This document shows positions 14,589 through 22,905 of a stretch of 57,096 nt of DNA, one piece after another; the stretch's first letter is position 1, and each line of letters opens with the position of its first letter. Under the pieces are notes generated by a model. That model was not told the origin of the DNA and ran no database searches. It saw only the letters and a program-made list of their open reading frames with translations. The DNA comes from Cyanobacteria bacterium REEB67 (lineage in GTDB: Bacteria > Cyanobacteriota > Vampirovibrionia > Obscuribacterales > Obscuribacteraceae). The stretch is from NCBI GenBank assembly GCA_018971775.1, contig JAGXAB010000037.1, forward strand, positions 1 through 57,096, given 5' to 3'. A program made the position numbers and the translations under genes.

Positions 14589-17306
14589 ATGTCCGTTAGC
14601 TCTGAACGTCAGGCACGACCAATCTCGAGACTAATGGCCGGTCTTACCAGTCTCAGCCTCTCACTAATACAAATCGGCTCGCTGGCTGCAAGTGCTTCTC
14701 TTATGGGATTGACCAGCGCTCAGACAGCAGCAGCGGCAAATAACGGTCACGTATCACAGACGAGTCAGACAGGTAATGGCGCAGGCAATAGCGACCTGAG
14801 CGATCTGCTACCAGCCCGGGCCGACCACACGAGCCCAGAGGCGCGCGGCCTCGCCGAAAAAATTCTCAATGCCATGGGCGGCTTCAAAAACTTTAAGGAG
14901 TTTAACGATCTCCCTTGTCGTGCCCGCGGCAAGATCGTCCAGACATCATCGATTTCAAGCGTCGTCAATAGCTTCGACTGCGACATCCTGGTCAAACGCG
15001 AAAAACAACGCATCACGATCAAGTTTTTAGGTCAGCCCCTGACCACCGTTTACGACGGCAAAGACTGCTGGACAGAGCAAGGCGACTCGATTTTACCCTC
15101 CGACAAGGAAACGGCCAGACGCATCGAAGAGGACATCCAGCACGGCTTTTTGCTGCTCGAGTCGGTTAACACTCCGGGCACGATCATGCAAGTCGGCAAG
15201 TCGGCACCGATCGAAGGCAAGGATTGCGACGCTCTTGTGGTCTGGGCCGCCGACGGCCTGCCGACAACATTTTACGCCGACAAAGAAAAGCACATCATCG
15301 CCGCATCAAGCTATCCCGGCGTCGATCTCGAGCAAGGCTTAAAGATAGAAAAAAGCTATCACTACTCTGACTACCGGCCAATCGCAAAAACGATTCAGCC
15401 CTTCAAAGTGCTGGAATTTAGCGGCAACAAAAAGGTCTCGGAGACGATAATCGACTCTGTTACCGCCGACGAAAAAATAAATGACGCCACTTTTTCGATG
15501 CCCAAAGAAATCGTGCCGGCAAGACTACTGGCCGGTCCGGTCACTGTGCCTTTCGAATACGCCTCCAATGAAATTATCATCGTGGCCACCGTCCATGGTG
15601 CCAGGGAAGGTGACGCCACCGATCAAGCCGCTAAAGAATTGCGCTTTATCGTCGACACCGGCGCCACCCAGAGCATCCTCGACAAGACGACGGCCCGTGC
15701 CCTCGGCACGCTCAAGGCGTCCAATCTTGCCATGACTACCGGCGCAGGCTCGATCCAGACGGAAGCAATCACAATCGACAAACTTTCACTGGGTGAGCTG
15801 GCCTTGAACAACATTCCCTTTGCCACCGCCGACCTTTCAACCTTTGGCGGCGCCCAGAGCACACGTCCGGCCGGCCTGCTCGGCGCCAATATTTTGAAGC
15901 GCTTTTTGATCACCATCGATTACGAAAATCAAAAAATCACCTTCGCCGATCCGACCAGAGTGCAGATTCCGGAAGGAGCAATGGTGGTGAAAACTTCACC
16001 CAGTCTAGGTATGGCCGGGATGGCGGTCGAAGGCAAATTGGACGGCAGTGAAAAAGTAACATTTCTGATTGACACCGGCGCCGCCTTCAACAATGTCTCC
16101 GAGTCGAAAGTCAAATCGCTGCTGGCGGGCCCCCTGGCCAACGTAGGCATGCTCAAGGGCCTGGACGGCAAAGTTGTAAAAACTTCGTCGGCCCGGTTCA
16201 AATACCTCGACCTCGACGGCTTGCGCATCGAGAAGCCAGTCTTTTCCGTAGCACCGCAAGCGGTGGCAGGCCAACTGACTACCGGTATCATCCATTCGAA
16301 AGATCTGGCCATCCTGGGCAATCCAATCCTTTCGCATTACACAGTCAGTTTCGATTACCGCGGGCAGCGCTTGATTTTCAGCCAGAGCAAAACGCAAAAG
16401 GCGGCGGAAGAATTTGAAAAGCAACTGGCGGCAATCAAACTGGACTGGCTTAAGACAAATAATGCCACAGCCGCTGCCGGTGAGCTTACCACCCTGGCCG
16501 ACCAGGCTCACAATCACGACTTGCCGGCCATGGAAGCGGTCTTGAGAGCGGAACTGGCACTGGCTCTCTGCCAGAAGAATGGCGGTTCTTTCACCCCGGA
16601 CAAGCTCTTTGCACCAATCAAACCAGAAGACCTCGTCGCCGAAAGCGGCGAAGCGGCCCGCGCTAAAAACACACCGCCGCCGAGCGAAAAGATGTTTGCC
16701 GACTCAGAAGCGCAGCTGCTCACCGCGTACAATCTGGCCGGCCGCTGCAAGGATAAAACAATCGAAGGGCGCGTGCTCGCCGCCTGGGGTCTGATGTATG
16801 CCAGTCAGGACACCGATATAACCTATTTAAATTCGGCCAAGCAAAAGCTTGGCAAGGCAGTCACCCTGGCGCCGGCCGATGCCGATGTCCTGGCTTCTTC
16901 CGGCTATTTCCTCAGCCGCCTCGAATCTTTCAAACCAAATCGTGAAGCAAATGCTGCTTTCAACAGCGCTCGCAAAACGTCACAAACAGCAGCCCAGTCT
17001 GCGGCGAAATCTGGCACTATCGCCGCTAAACAGACAAAATCCAGAACTTCGGCCAATCAGCCGCCTGTTGCCAAAGTAGAAGGGGACAAGACGATCTTCA
17101 CTTTCAAAAGTCCAAGAGACGTCGGTAAATGGCTGGTAGATCAAATCGTCGATCAGGCGATTATGGTCGATCCGGGCAACTGGCTGGCGCTCTGGACGAA
17201 ATACGAACGCGTCAAAAATCAGGGCAAAGACAGTGACATGAAGGCGATTGCCGGACAATTGAAACACTACTATCCAGGTATCAATATCAATTCTTATTTG
17301 CGCTAA
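14589..17306 (+). CDS. Exported protein with two retropepsin-like aspartic protease domains
   Basis: 905-aa protein. Residues 12-50 form a hydrophobic export signal with a likely cleavage near SAQTAAAA. Residues about 85-300 form a beta-rich domain that resembles periplasmic lipoprotein-carrier-like folds (tentative). Two retropepsin-like units follow: IVDTGATQS with the catalytic Asp at 356 and GLLGANIL as the family's later motif, then LIDTGAAFN with Asp495 and a matching ILGNPIL. Single-unit retropepsins must dimerise; two units in one chain could pair to form one active site, like pepsin. The last 300 residues are helical and repeat-like, with an Ala/Lys/Thr-rich linker near 800-830. Start is ATG 14589 with GAGG five bases upstream. 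It is a single gene between panC and an unrelated minus-strand gene. Confidence 0.82.
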   Translation: MSVSSERQARPISRLMAGLTSLSLSLIQIGSLAASASLMGLTSAQTAAAANNGHVSQTSQTGNGAGNSDLSDLLPARADHTSPEARGLAEKILNAMGGFKNFKEFNDLPCRARGKIVQTSSISSVVNSFDCDILVKREKQRITIKFLGQPLTTVYDGKDCWTEQGDSILPSDKETARRIEEDIQHGFLLLESVNTPGTIMQVGKSAPIEGKDCDALVVWAADGLPTTFYADKEKHIIAASSYPGVDLEQGLKIEKSYHYSDYRPIAKTIQPFKVLEFSGNKKVSETIIDSVTADEKINDATFSMPKEIVPARLLAGPVTVPFEYASNEIIIVATVHGAREGDATDQAAKELRFIVDTGATQSILDKTTARALGTLKASNLAMTTGAGSIQTEAITIDKLSLGELALNNIPFATADLSTFGGAQSTRPAGLLGANILKRFLITIDYENQKITFADPTRVQIPEGAMVVKTSPSLGMAGMAVEGKLDGSEKVTFLIDTGAAFNNVSESKVKSLLAGPLANVGMLKGLDGKVVKTSSARFKYLDLDGLRIEKPVFSVAPQAVAGQLTTGIIHSKDLAILGNPILSHYTVSFDYRGQRLIFSQSKTQKAAEEFEKQLAAIKLDWLKTNNATAAAGELTTLADQAHNHDLPAMEAVLRAELALALCQKNGGSFTPDKLFAPIKPEDLVAESGEAARAKNTPPPSEKMFADSEAQLLTAYNLAGRCKDKTIEGRVLAAWGLMYASQDTDITYLNSAKQKLGKAVTLAPADADVLASSGYFLSRLESFKPNREANAAFNSARKTSQTAAQSAAKSGTIAAKQTKSRTSANQPPVAKVEGDKTIFTFKSPRDVGKWLVDQIVDQAIMVDPGNWLALWTKYERVKNQGKDSDMKAIAGQLKHYYPGININSYLR

Positions 17307-17328
17307 GGCCGACTGAGCAAGAAGCGGA

Positions 17329-17760
17329 TCACTCGTTTGTCGCCTGATGCGCGATGAAAGGCAGTGCACCAACGGCTTCGCCTTCGACCTCGAGAACGAC
17401 CTGATAAAGTCCTGCCTTTTCCAGGGTGAGGCCGGAAAAGGCAGTGATGATTTTGTGCGGCGTGTGCTTGTTTGCCAGCGGCTCGACATGGACCAGAGGC
17501 GAGCCGGCAATCACACCGCCCTGTTCGTCCTCGATCCGAAACTGATAGGCAAACTCCTGCGTGGTACCGCTCAGCTGTGCGAAAGCATAAACCAGTGGTA
17601 TAACAGCAGGGAAAGCAGCAGCCATGATGCCGCTGTAGATGTTGATACAGGAAATGGCATCACGACGCAGAACGTCTTGCAAAACACGTTCGCACAAAAC
17701 AATGCCCAACAAGCGCGGTCTTTCTTCGTTTTGTACGGTGCTTTTAGTTTGTTCAGACAT
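17329..17760 (-). CDS. Small conserved protein, DUF6941-like
   Basis: 143-aa soluble protein. Its pattern, LLGIVLCERVLQD near the N terminus, then ISCINIYSGI, a beta-rich middle with FRIEDEQGG and a final edge-strand LYQVVLEVEG, resembles the family of small beta-sandwich proteins listed as DUF6941; function is unknown in that family. This assignment is from memory of the pattern and is tentative. No signal peptide is present. Start is ATG 17758-17760 with AAAGG six bases upstream. It converges on the retropepsin-like gene with a 22-base gap. Confidence 0.7.
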   Translation of the reverse strand: MSEQTKSTVQNEERPRLLGIVLCERVLQDVLRRDAISCINIYSGIMAAAFPAVIPLVYAFAQLSGTTQEFAYQFRIEDEQGGVIAGSPLVHVEPLANKHTPHKIITAFSGLTLEKAGLYQVVLEVEGEAVGALPFIAHQATNE

Positions 17761-17900
17761 CGATGACCTTTCCGCTCTCCAAAATGACCCTATCCTAAGC
17801 CCGCGGGAGCAGGAGAAAAATTATACTAGAGTGGAAGAGCGGATTAGAGACTTAGCAGAGGCACGCCAGAGCCTGACAGCGCACGGAGGTTGATGAAAAA

Positions 17901-18122
17901 ATGCTTGACCCCGAAAGGCTCACCTATGCCCAGTGGTTCTGGATTGTCTTTGCCATGGTGCTGGCCGTAATGTTCGCCTGTCGCTGCATAGATCTCAATT
18001 ATGACGAGGAGCCACTGGTCGATGACCGGGCGCAGGATTCTCGCGCCGCCGGCAACGGTCAGAGCACCGCTACCGGCTTCAGCCAGCCCTTCGACCAGTA
18101 CAATACGCAGCCCTCGCGCTAA
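17901..18122 (+). CDS. Small single-pass membrane protein, 73 aa
   Basis: One hydrophobic helix spans residues 12-28 (WFWIVFAMVLAVMFACR), followed by an acidic then Ser/Gln/Asn-rich polar tail of about 43 residues. Function is unknown. ATG 17901 has GGAGG at 17885-17889, eleven bases upstream, a little far but usable. Another ATG at 17893 is in a different frame that stops after 25 codons. It sits alone between convergently arranged neighbours; the clean membrane segment supports it as a real gene. Confidence 0.6.
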   Translation: MLDPERLTYAQWFWIVFAMVLAVMFACRCIDLNYDEEPLVDDRAQDSRAAGNGQSTATGFSQPFDQYNTQPSR

Positions 18123-18562
18123 CTGGTAGTAGCACGCAAAAAGAGCACCGCCGAGCGCCAAGCGGGACTATTTCCACTGCCAGCATCGGCACTTAGCGCG
18201 AGCGGCGGCAAATGCAGAGCACCAAGAGAGCGCCCCCTTGACATCAAATGTTTCCAAGAAGGTTGCGGAAACAAACTTTCAGCCAGGCTTGCCAAGCGGC
18301 GACAAAAACAACCCCCGCAATGATCGCGCCACGATACCAAGAGACGCTTGGCGAGAAGAAGTTACATGTTTGACTTCGCGCTCTTATTTCTCCTAGGTTC
18401 CATGGGTTCTCTTTCTTTCCACAATAAATTCTGACTCTCTAAATTCAAGCAAATACACCCTTCCAGCAATTCGGCCGCCTCCTTCACCGGAGACAGTTTC
18501 GCAGCGCTCAAGGGTGGCTTTGCATTTTCTGTAACCACTTTCCGTATCAGGAAGGACTCATC
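18123..18562. other. Intergenic region before the CoaE fusion gene
   Basis: 440 bases without a supported gene. The end is T- and C-rich (18410-18470) and leads into a good ribosome binding site (GGAAGGA) for the gene at 18563. A weak 6-bp inverted repeat, GTTTCC/GGAAAC, is near 18250-18272. No convincing promoter was seen. Confidence 0.5.
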
Positions 18563-20404
18563 ATGCCTAACAAAAAACCAGCAGTTCTGGGTGTCACGGG
18601 TGCGATCGGTTCCGGCAAGTCTCTGGTGGGCAAAATGCTCCTCGAACTTGGTCTGCCGGTAATCGACACCGACCACCTCGCTCACGAGCTGCTCAACTCT
18701 CCCAACCCGGCCTATGACAAAGTAGTGGCCCGTTTCGGTGCGAATATCGTCACCACCCCCGGTGGCCCGATCGACCGCAAGCTGCTCGGAAGCTATGTCT
18801 TCAAATACGAGCGTGCTCGCGCTGAACTGGAAGCGATCATGCATCCAGCCATCGCCGCCCTGCAAGCCGAACGCATCGCCGCGCTCTCTGACCATGACCT
18901 CGTCGTCGTGCTCGTGCCTCTGCTCTTCGAAGCCGGCTCGCAGCACAAATATGACTACATCTGGTGCGTGACCATCAACCGCGAAGTGCAGATGGCTCGA
19001 CTGGAGCTTCGCGATAAGGCCAGCCGCGAACAAATCCTCCAGCGCATCAACGCGCAGTGGCCACAAGAGCAGAAAGCATTGCTCTCCGACGCCGTCATCG
19101 ACAACTCTTTCACCAAGGAAGATACGCTCGGGCAGGTCGTCAAACAGCTGGCCGCCACGCGCACCAAGCTGGAATTGCCGGCTCCGGCTGAAACTCCCGC
19201 TGCTCCGGCTGAAACTCCCGCTGCTCCGGCTGAAACTGCTGCTGCTCCGGCTGAAACGCCTGCCGCTCCGGCTGCCCCGCTGAGCGATGAAGACCGTGCA
19301 GCGCGCAACGAGTTTTATCGCGGCGTTCTGGGCAACATGGCCAGGGTCGGTTCGGAAGAAGCCCTTGAAGAACTCGGCGATATCGCCACGACCGAACACA
19401 AGGAGACACAATCTTCGATGAGCATGGTGGTGAAGAGCGGCGAGAGCACAGGCGCCGGGGCCGACGGCAAATCGCCATCCGAACGCGAGCTCCAGGTGGA
19501 CGTGCGCATGTCGGTCCGCAACAAGCCCGGCACACCAGGGGACGGCAAGTCTTGCAGCTGTGGTTGCGCAAACTGCAAAAACGGTTGCGCCTGCAAATCG
19601 GATTGCGGATGTTCCTGCCCGGAACCGACTCCCGCTCCGCCTCCCCCTGGGCCGGCCCCAACGCCGACACCGGCACCGGTGCCGGTGCCCAGTCCGACGC
19701 CAGCTCCAGAGCCGACACCTGCACCAGCTCCAAAGCCCGATCCCGCCCCGGCTCCGACACCCGCTCCGGTCCCGGCTCCCACGCCCACACCGGCGCCGAG
19801 CCAAGGCAAGCCCTGGTATCGCCGCAAAGGTTCCGCCCTGGTCATCGGCCTGCTCGGTCTTTTCGGCCTGCTCGCCTTCCTGGCCTACCTGGCCGAGCGC
19901 GGCGATGCGATCGTGATCAACAACCCGACCAAGGTCGTGGTTGTCGAACACGGCCCGAAACATCCGGTCGTCGTCGTCAATCCGGAACCGACGAATCAAC
20001 CGAATCCACCGACCACTGGCCAACCCTCGAACGGTGGTCAACCGAGCCAGGGTCAGCCTCAAGCTCAAGACGGCGACGCCTGTCTCAACTTGAGCGGCGA
20101 GACCCTCTCCGAACCGCCGGCTTTCAGCCTGCCCTATTTGCAGAACGACATCCGCTGGGCGACAGCCGTGTGGACCGTTCACTATGACGGCGGCTCGGGC
20201 TACTGCCGCAATTCAATCGTCGAAGGGCGTGATGCCCTCGGTCGCCTGACGGTCCGCCAGTTTTACGGCCCGCATCTCTCCTACCGCGGACAGATGACGG
20301 TCAAATATCTGGACGACGGCAGCGCTCAGGTAAACCGCTTCGACGCCTACAACACCTTCATCGGCCGCGATTCGTATCGCATCGATGCGGCAGAGATCCG
20401 CTAA
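18563..20404 (+). CDS. coaE: Dephospho-CoA kinase fused to Cys-rich, Pro-rich, membrane and extracytoplasmic parts
   Basis: 613-aa fusion in one uninterrupted frame. Residues 5-205 are a complete dephospho-CoA kinase, which adds the 3' phosphate in the last step of CoA synthesis: P-loop GAIGSGKS (13-20), IDTDHLAH (34-41), PLLFEAG and a normal C-terminal VIDNSFT. Then come four 7-residue APAETPA-type repeats (207-234), an acidic helix (240-280), a Cys cluster with nine Cys in 22 residues (331-352; C-x-C, C-x-x-C, metallothionein-like), 60 residues of Pro-Thr-Ala repeats, a membrane helix (about 424-443) after basic YRRKG, and a 165-residue C-terminal part rich in Asp/Gly/Tyr strands. Basic residues before the helix put the kinase inside and the C terminus outside. 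Ordinary CoaE is about 200 aa and soluble. Start ATG 18563 has GGAAGGA upstream. Confidence 0.85.
   Translation: MPNKKPAVLGVTGAIGSGKSLVGKMLLELGLPVIDTDHLAHELLNSPNPAYDKVVARFGANIVTTPGGPIDRKLLGSYVFKYERARAELEAIMHPAIAALQAERIAALSDHDLVVVLVPLLFEAGSQHKYDYIWCVTINREVQMARLELRDKASREQILQRINAQWPQEQKALLSDAVIDNSFTKEDTLGQVVKQLAATRTKLELPAPAETPAAPAETPAAPAETAAAPAETPAAPAAPLSDEDRAARNEFYRGVLGNMARVGSEEALEELGDIATTEHKETQSSMSMVVKSGESTGAGADGKSPSERELQVDVRMSVRNKPGTPGDGKSCSCGCANCKNGCACKSDCGCSCPEPTPAPPPPGPAPTPTPAPVPVPSPTPAPEPTPAPAPKPDPAPAPTPAPVPAPTPTPAPSQGKPWYRRKGSALVIGLLGLFGLLAFLAYLAERGDAIVINNPTKVVVVEHGPKHPVVVVNPEPTNQPNPPTTGQPSNGGQPSQGQPQAQDGDACLNLSGETLSEPPAFSLPYLQNDIRWATAVWTVHYDGGSGYCRNSIVEGRDALGRLTVRQFYGPHLSYRGQMTVKYLDDGSAQVNRFDAYNTFIGRDSYRIDAAEIR
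19181..19264 (+). repeat. Four 21-bp tandem repeats inside the CoaE fusion
   Basis: The 21-bp unit GCTCCGGCTGAAACTCCCGC(T) occurs at 19181-19201 and 19202-19222 without change, then with small differences at 19223-19243 and 19244-19264. It encodes a 7-residue APAETPA linker repeat. Copy number could change by slippage without shifting the frame. A second, less regular Pro-Thr-Ala-coding run follows at about 19626-19803. Confidence 0.88.
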
Positions 20405-20442
20405 ACAGCGATTGCATTTTCCTCGATAACTCCGGTCACCGC

Positions 20443-20471
20443 CCATCTCCGGCATCAATCGCCGGAGATGG
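20443..20471. other. Perfect hairpin between the CoaE fusion and ppk2
   Basis: CCATCTCCGGC at 20443-20453 pairs without mismatch with GCCGGAGATGG at 20461-20471 around a seven-base loop. It starts 39 bases after the CoaE-fusion stop and lies 78 bases before the ppk2 start. No T tract follows on either strand, so it may be an RNA-processing or stability element instead of an intrinsic terminator. Confidence 0.6.
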
Positions 20472-20548
20472 CGCGGGCCGCTTACTGCTGCCCTTATCCA
20501 AAATCGTTGTTCTAGAAACACCTAAAACTAGATAAATTAGGACTAGAA

Positions 20549-21541
20549 ATGTCAAAGAAATCCAAGCGTTCCGACAAGGACGGGTCGTCCACCCCGACAC
20601 CGATCCAGACTCCGGCCCAGGCCGCCGCCCACTGCGCGGTCCGTGCCGACGGCATCATCCACGTCGCCCGACCCTACACCAATCCGGCCGAGCCCTTCAC
20701 CAAAATCAAAACCGCCGACGTGCCCGACTATCTCGGCATGGTCGATCACGACCTCACCTTCGAGAGCAAGAGGGACTACGAGAACGCCCTGGCCTTCGAA
20801 GAGAAGCGGCTGAACATCCTCGTGCGCAAGCTGGCCGAAGCCAAGAAATTCCTCGCCGTCGTCTTCCAGGGACGCGATGGTGCCGGCAAGAGTGGCTCGG
20901 TAGTGCGCATCAGCGAAGCCCTCGACCATGACGCCAAGCTCTTCCGCAGCGTGCCAATCGGCCCGCCCAGCGAAGAAGAGCGCGCCCATCCGCCCCAGTG
21001 GCGATTCTTCCGTGACGATCGCATGCCGGCTTATGGCCAGGTGCGCGTCTACGACCGCAGCTGGGCCGAGGAAGTGCTCGTCGTGCGCGTCAACAAGATC
21101 AAGCCCGAAGCGGTCTGGCAAAAGGCTTACGCTCAGAACCGCACGATGGAATGGATGTTCGAACAGGAAGGCGGCATCGTCGTCAAAATCTGGTTCGACA
21201 TCACCAAGGCCGAGCAGAAGCGCCGCTTCGACGCGCGCGCCGAAGAAAAGCCCTGGAAGCTTTCACCCTCCGACGCCGAAGCGCGCAAGAAGTGGAAGCA
21301 GTACACCAAGGCAGCCAACGAGATGTTCCTGCGCACCAGCACCGACTATGCGCCCTGGTTCATCGTTTCGAGCGAGGACAAGCGCTACAGCCGCGTCCAC
21401 GTGCTCAAGATCATCAACGAACAGCTCGAGACCGCTCTCGGCTGCAAGTTTGACGACGAGAGCAAGGACAAGGAAAAGAGCGCTCCCAAGCTCGTCCACA
21501 AAAGCGAAAAGAAGGCCAAACATGCAAAGCGTAGTCGCTAA
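20549..21541 (+). CDS. ppk2: Polyphosphate kinase 2 family protein
   Basis: 330-aa cytoplasmic enzyme of the PPK2 family, which moves phosphate between polyphosphate and nucleotides (making ATP or GTP from the diphosphate, or diphosphates from AMP). Motifs in order: Walker A GRDGAGKS (108-115), then WRFFRDDRMPAYGQ, a Walker-B-like YDRSWAEE, KIWFDITKAEQKRRF, WKLSPSDAEARKKW and PWFIVSSEDKRYSR. A Thr/Pro/Gln-rich N-terminal tail (1-30) and a Lys-rich C terminus flank the domain. The C-terminal 20 bases overlap the start of the OsmC-like gene, so the two are co-translated. Which PPK2 class it belongs to cannot be told here. AGGA lies seven bases before ATG 20549. Confidence 0.93.
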   Translation: MSKKSKRSDKDGSSTPTPIQTPAQAAAHCAVRADGIIHVARPYTNPAEPFTKIKTADVPDYLGMVDHDLTFESKRDYENALAFEEKRLNILVRKLAEAKKFLAVVFQGRDGAGKSGSVVRISEALDHDAKLFRSVPIGPPSEEERAHPPQWRFFRDDRMPAYGQVRVYDRSWAEEVLVVRVNKIKPEAVWQKAYAQNRTMEWMFEQEGGIVVKIWFDITKAEQKRRFDARAEEKPWKLSPSDAEARKKWKQYTKAANEMFLRTSTDYAPWFIVSSEDKRYSRVHVLKIINEQLETALGCKFDDESKDKEKSAPKLVHKSEKKAKHAKRSR

Positions 21542-21938
21542 GGTCGTCGCCGGCACGACCTATCACGTCCAGGCGAGTTCCGGCGCCTTCACCATCACCA
21601 GCGACCAGCCGAGCACTGTCGGCGGCAACGACCAGGGACCCAATCCCAAGGCCCTCTTGCTTGCCGCTCTGGCCGCCTGTACGGTGCAGACCCTGAAAAT
21701 GGTCGCACCGAAACGCAAGTGGGACTTGCAGGAAGTCACCGTCACAGTCAGCCTCGACGAAGTCGACGATGCCGCCAATCCGGGCAAGAAAATTGCCCAG
21801 ATCGAAGAGAAGATCGAAGTCAAAGGCAATCTGACTGCCGCCGAGCTCGCCGCCATCGAAAAGACTGCCGGCAATTGCCCGGTGCTCAAGCTTGTCGAAG
21901 GCCCCAAGCTCGTGCTCAAGAAGGCGATCAAAATCTAG
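21522..21938 (+). CDS. OsmC-like protein
   Basis: 138-aa protein of the OsmC/Ohr superfamily, thiol peroxidase-type proteins that reduce organic hydroperoxides. The pattern GGNDQGPNPKALLLAALAACT places the first active Cys at 53, and GNCPVLK places the second at 119. An open frame continues upstream to 20928 out of phase with ppk2, but ATG 21522 has AAGG six bases before it and gives the normal family length, so this is the true start. It overlaps the end of ppk2 by 20 bases, a sign of translational coupling. Peroxidase activity is likely because both Cys are present. Confidence 0.88.
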   Translation: MQSVVAKVVAGTTYHVQASSGAFTITSDQPSTVGGNDQGPNPKALLLAALAACTVQTLKMVAPKRKWDLQEVTVTVSLDEVDDAANPGKKIAQIEEKIEVKGNLTAAELAAIEKTAGNCPVLKLVEGPKLVLKKAIKI

Positions 21939-22047
21939 GCGTCGCTCGAACGCCCGGACGATCTCCATTACAGCGAATCAAGACGATTTTGCGGATGTGC
22001 TCATTTAAGCACGCAAATAAAACAATCCCCGAAAGAGGAACTACACA

Positions 22048-22836
22048 GTGAACAACAACGCAGATCAGAAGCGCGAAGTTTCGGACCGTTTCGGCAAGCA
22101 TGCCGAAGGCTACGCCAAAAGCGTCGGCCACGCCCAGGGAGCGGACCTCGCCATCCTTTTGCATCTCTTGCACGCGCATGCCTCTTGGCGCGTGCTCGAT
22201 GTCGCCACGGGCGCCGGCCACACCGCCGCCGCCATAGCGCCATTCGTCGAAGAAGTTGTCGCCTCGGATCTTTCACCCGGCATGGTCGAGCAGGCTCGCA
22301 AAGGCTTCGCCGCCAAGGGTCTGACCAATGTCTCGGCCGTCGAGCGCGACGTTGAAGATCTGCAATTCGCCGACGAGAGCTTCGACGCCGTCACCAGTCG
22401 CATCGCCCCGCACCACTTCCTCGACATCGATCGAGCCGTGGGCGAAATGGCGCGCGTCCTCAAGCCCGGCGGTGTGCTCGTCATCGAGGACAACACCGCT
22501 CCGCAATCGGAGCTGCTCGACAAGTTTATCAACGACCTCGAGAAGCAGCGCGACCCGACCCATGTGCGCTCCTACAGCAAGCGCGAGTGGGAAGAGATGC
22601 TGGCCAAGCACGGTCTGATCGTCGTCCGCACTCGCCATTACGGCAAGAAGCACGACATGCAGGACTGGATCGGCCGCACCGATCTGACGCCAGACGAGCA
22701 GGAAGCGCTCTACGACACGCTCGCCAGCGCTCCACAGCGCGCCCGCAAGCACTTCAAGATCGAGAGCGTGGACGGCAAAGTCGTCAGTTTCACCGACGAC
22801 AAAGTGATCCTCAAGGCCATTAAAAGGACCGACTGA
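22048..22836 (+). CDS. Class I SAM-dependent methyltransferase
   Basis: 262-aa cytoplasmic methyltransferase with the UbiE/MenG-like type of Rossmann fold. Motif I is VLDVATGAGHTA (49-60); ASDLSPGMVEQAR follows as motif II with the acidic residue that binds the ribose, then DVEDLQFADESFDAVTSR as motif III and ARVLKPGGVLVIED as the post-III strand. The C-terminal part varies and would select the acceptor, which I cannot predict. Start is GTG 22048 with GAGG nine bases upstream. It lies 109 bases after the OsmC-like gene on the same strand, probably in the same transcript as ppk2. Confidence 0.9.
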   Translation: MNNNADQKREVSDRFGKHAEGYAKSVGHAQGADLAILLHLLHAHASWRVLDVATGAGHTAAAIAPFVEEVVASDLSPGMVEQARKGFAAKGLTNVSAVERDVEDLQFADESFDAVTSRIAPHHFLDIDRAVGEMARVLKPGGVLVIEDNTAPQSELLDKFINDLEKQRDPTHVRSYSKREWEEMLAKHGLIVVRTRHYGKKHDMQDWIGRTDLTPDEQEALYDTLASAPQRARKHFKIESVDGKVVSFTDDKVILKAIKRTD

Positions 22837-22905
22837 TCAGGCTTCTAACGCCGATCGAGCCGTTCCCAATCCGACCATTTAAGCCAACCGCAAAAAGGGA
22901 CCGAC

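Noticed and set aside
18362..20182. Minus-strand open frame of 606 codons
   Set aside because: Antisense of the CoaE fusion; the Arg/Gly-rich repeats are the reverse of its Pro-coding repeats.
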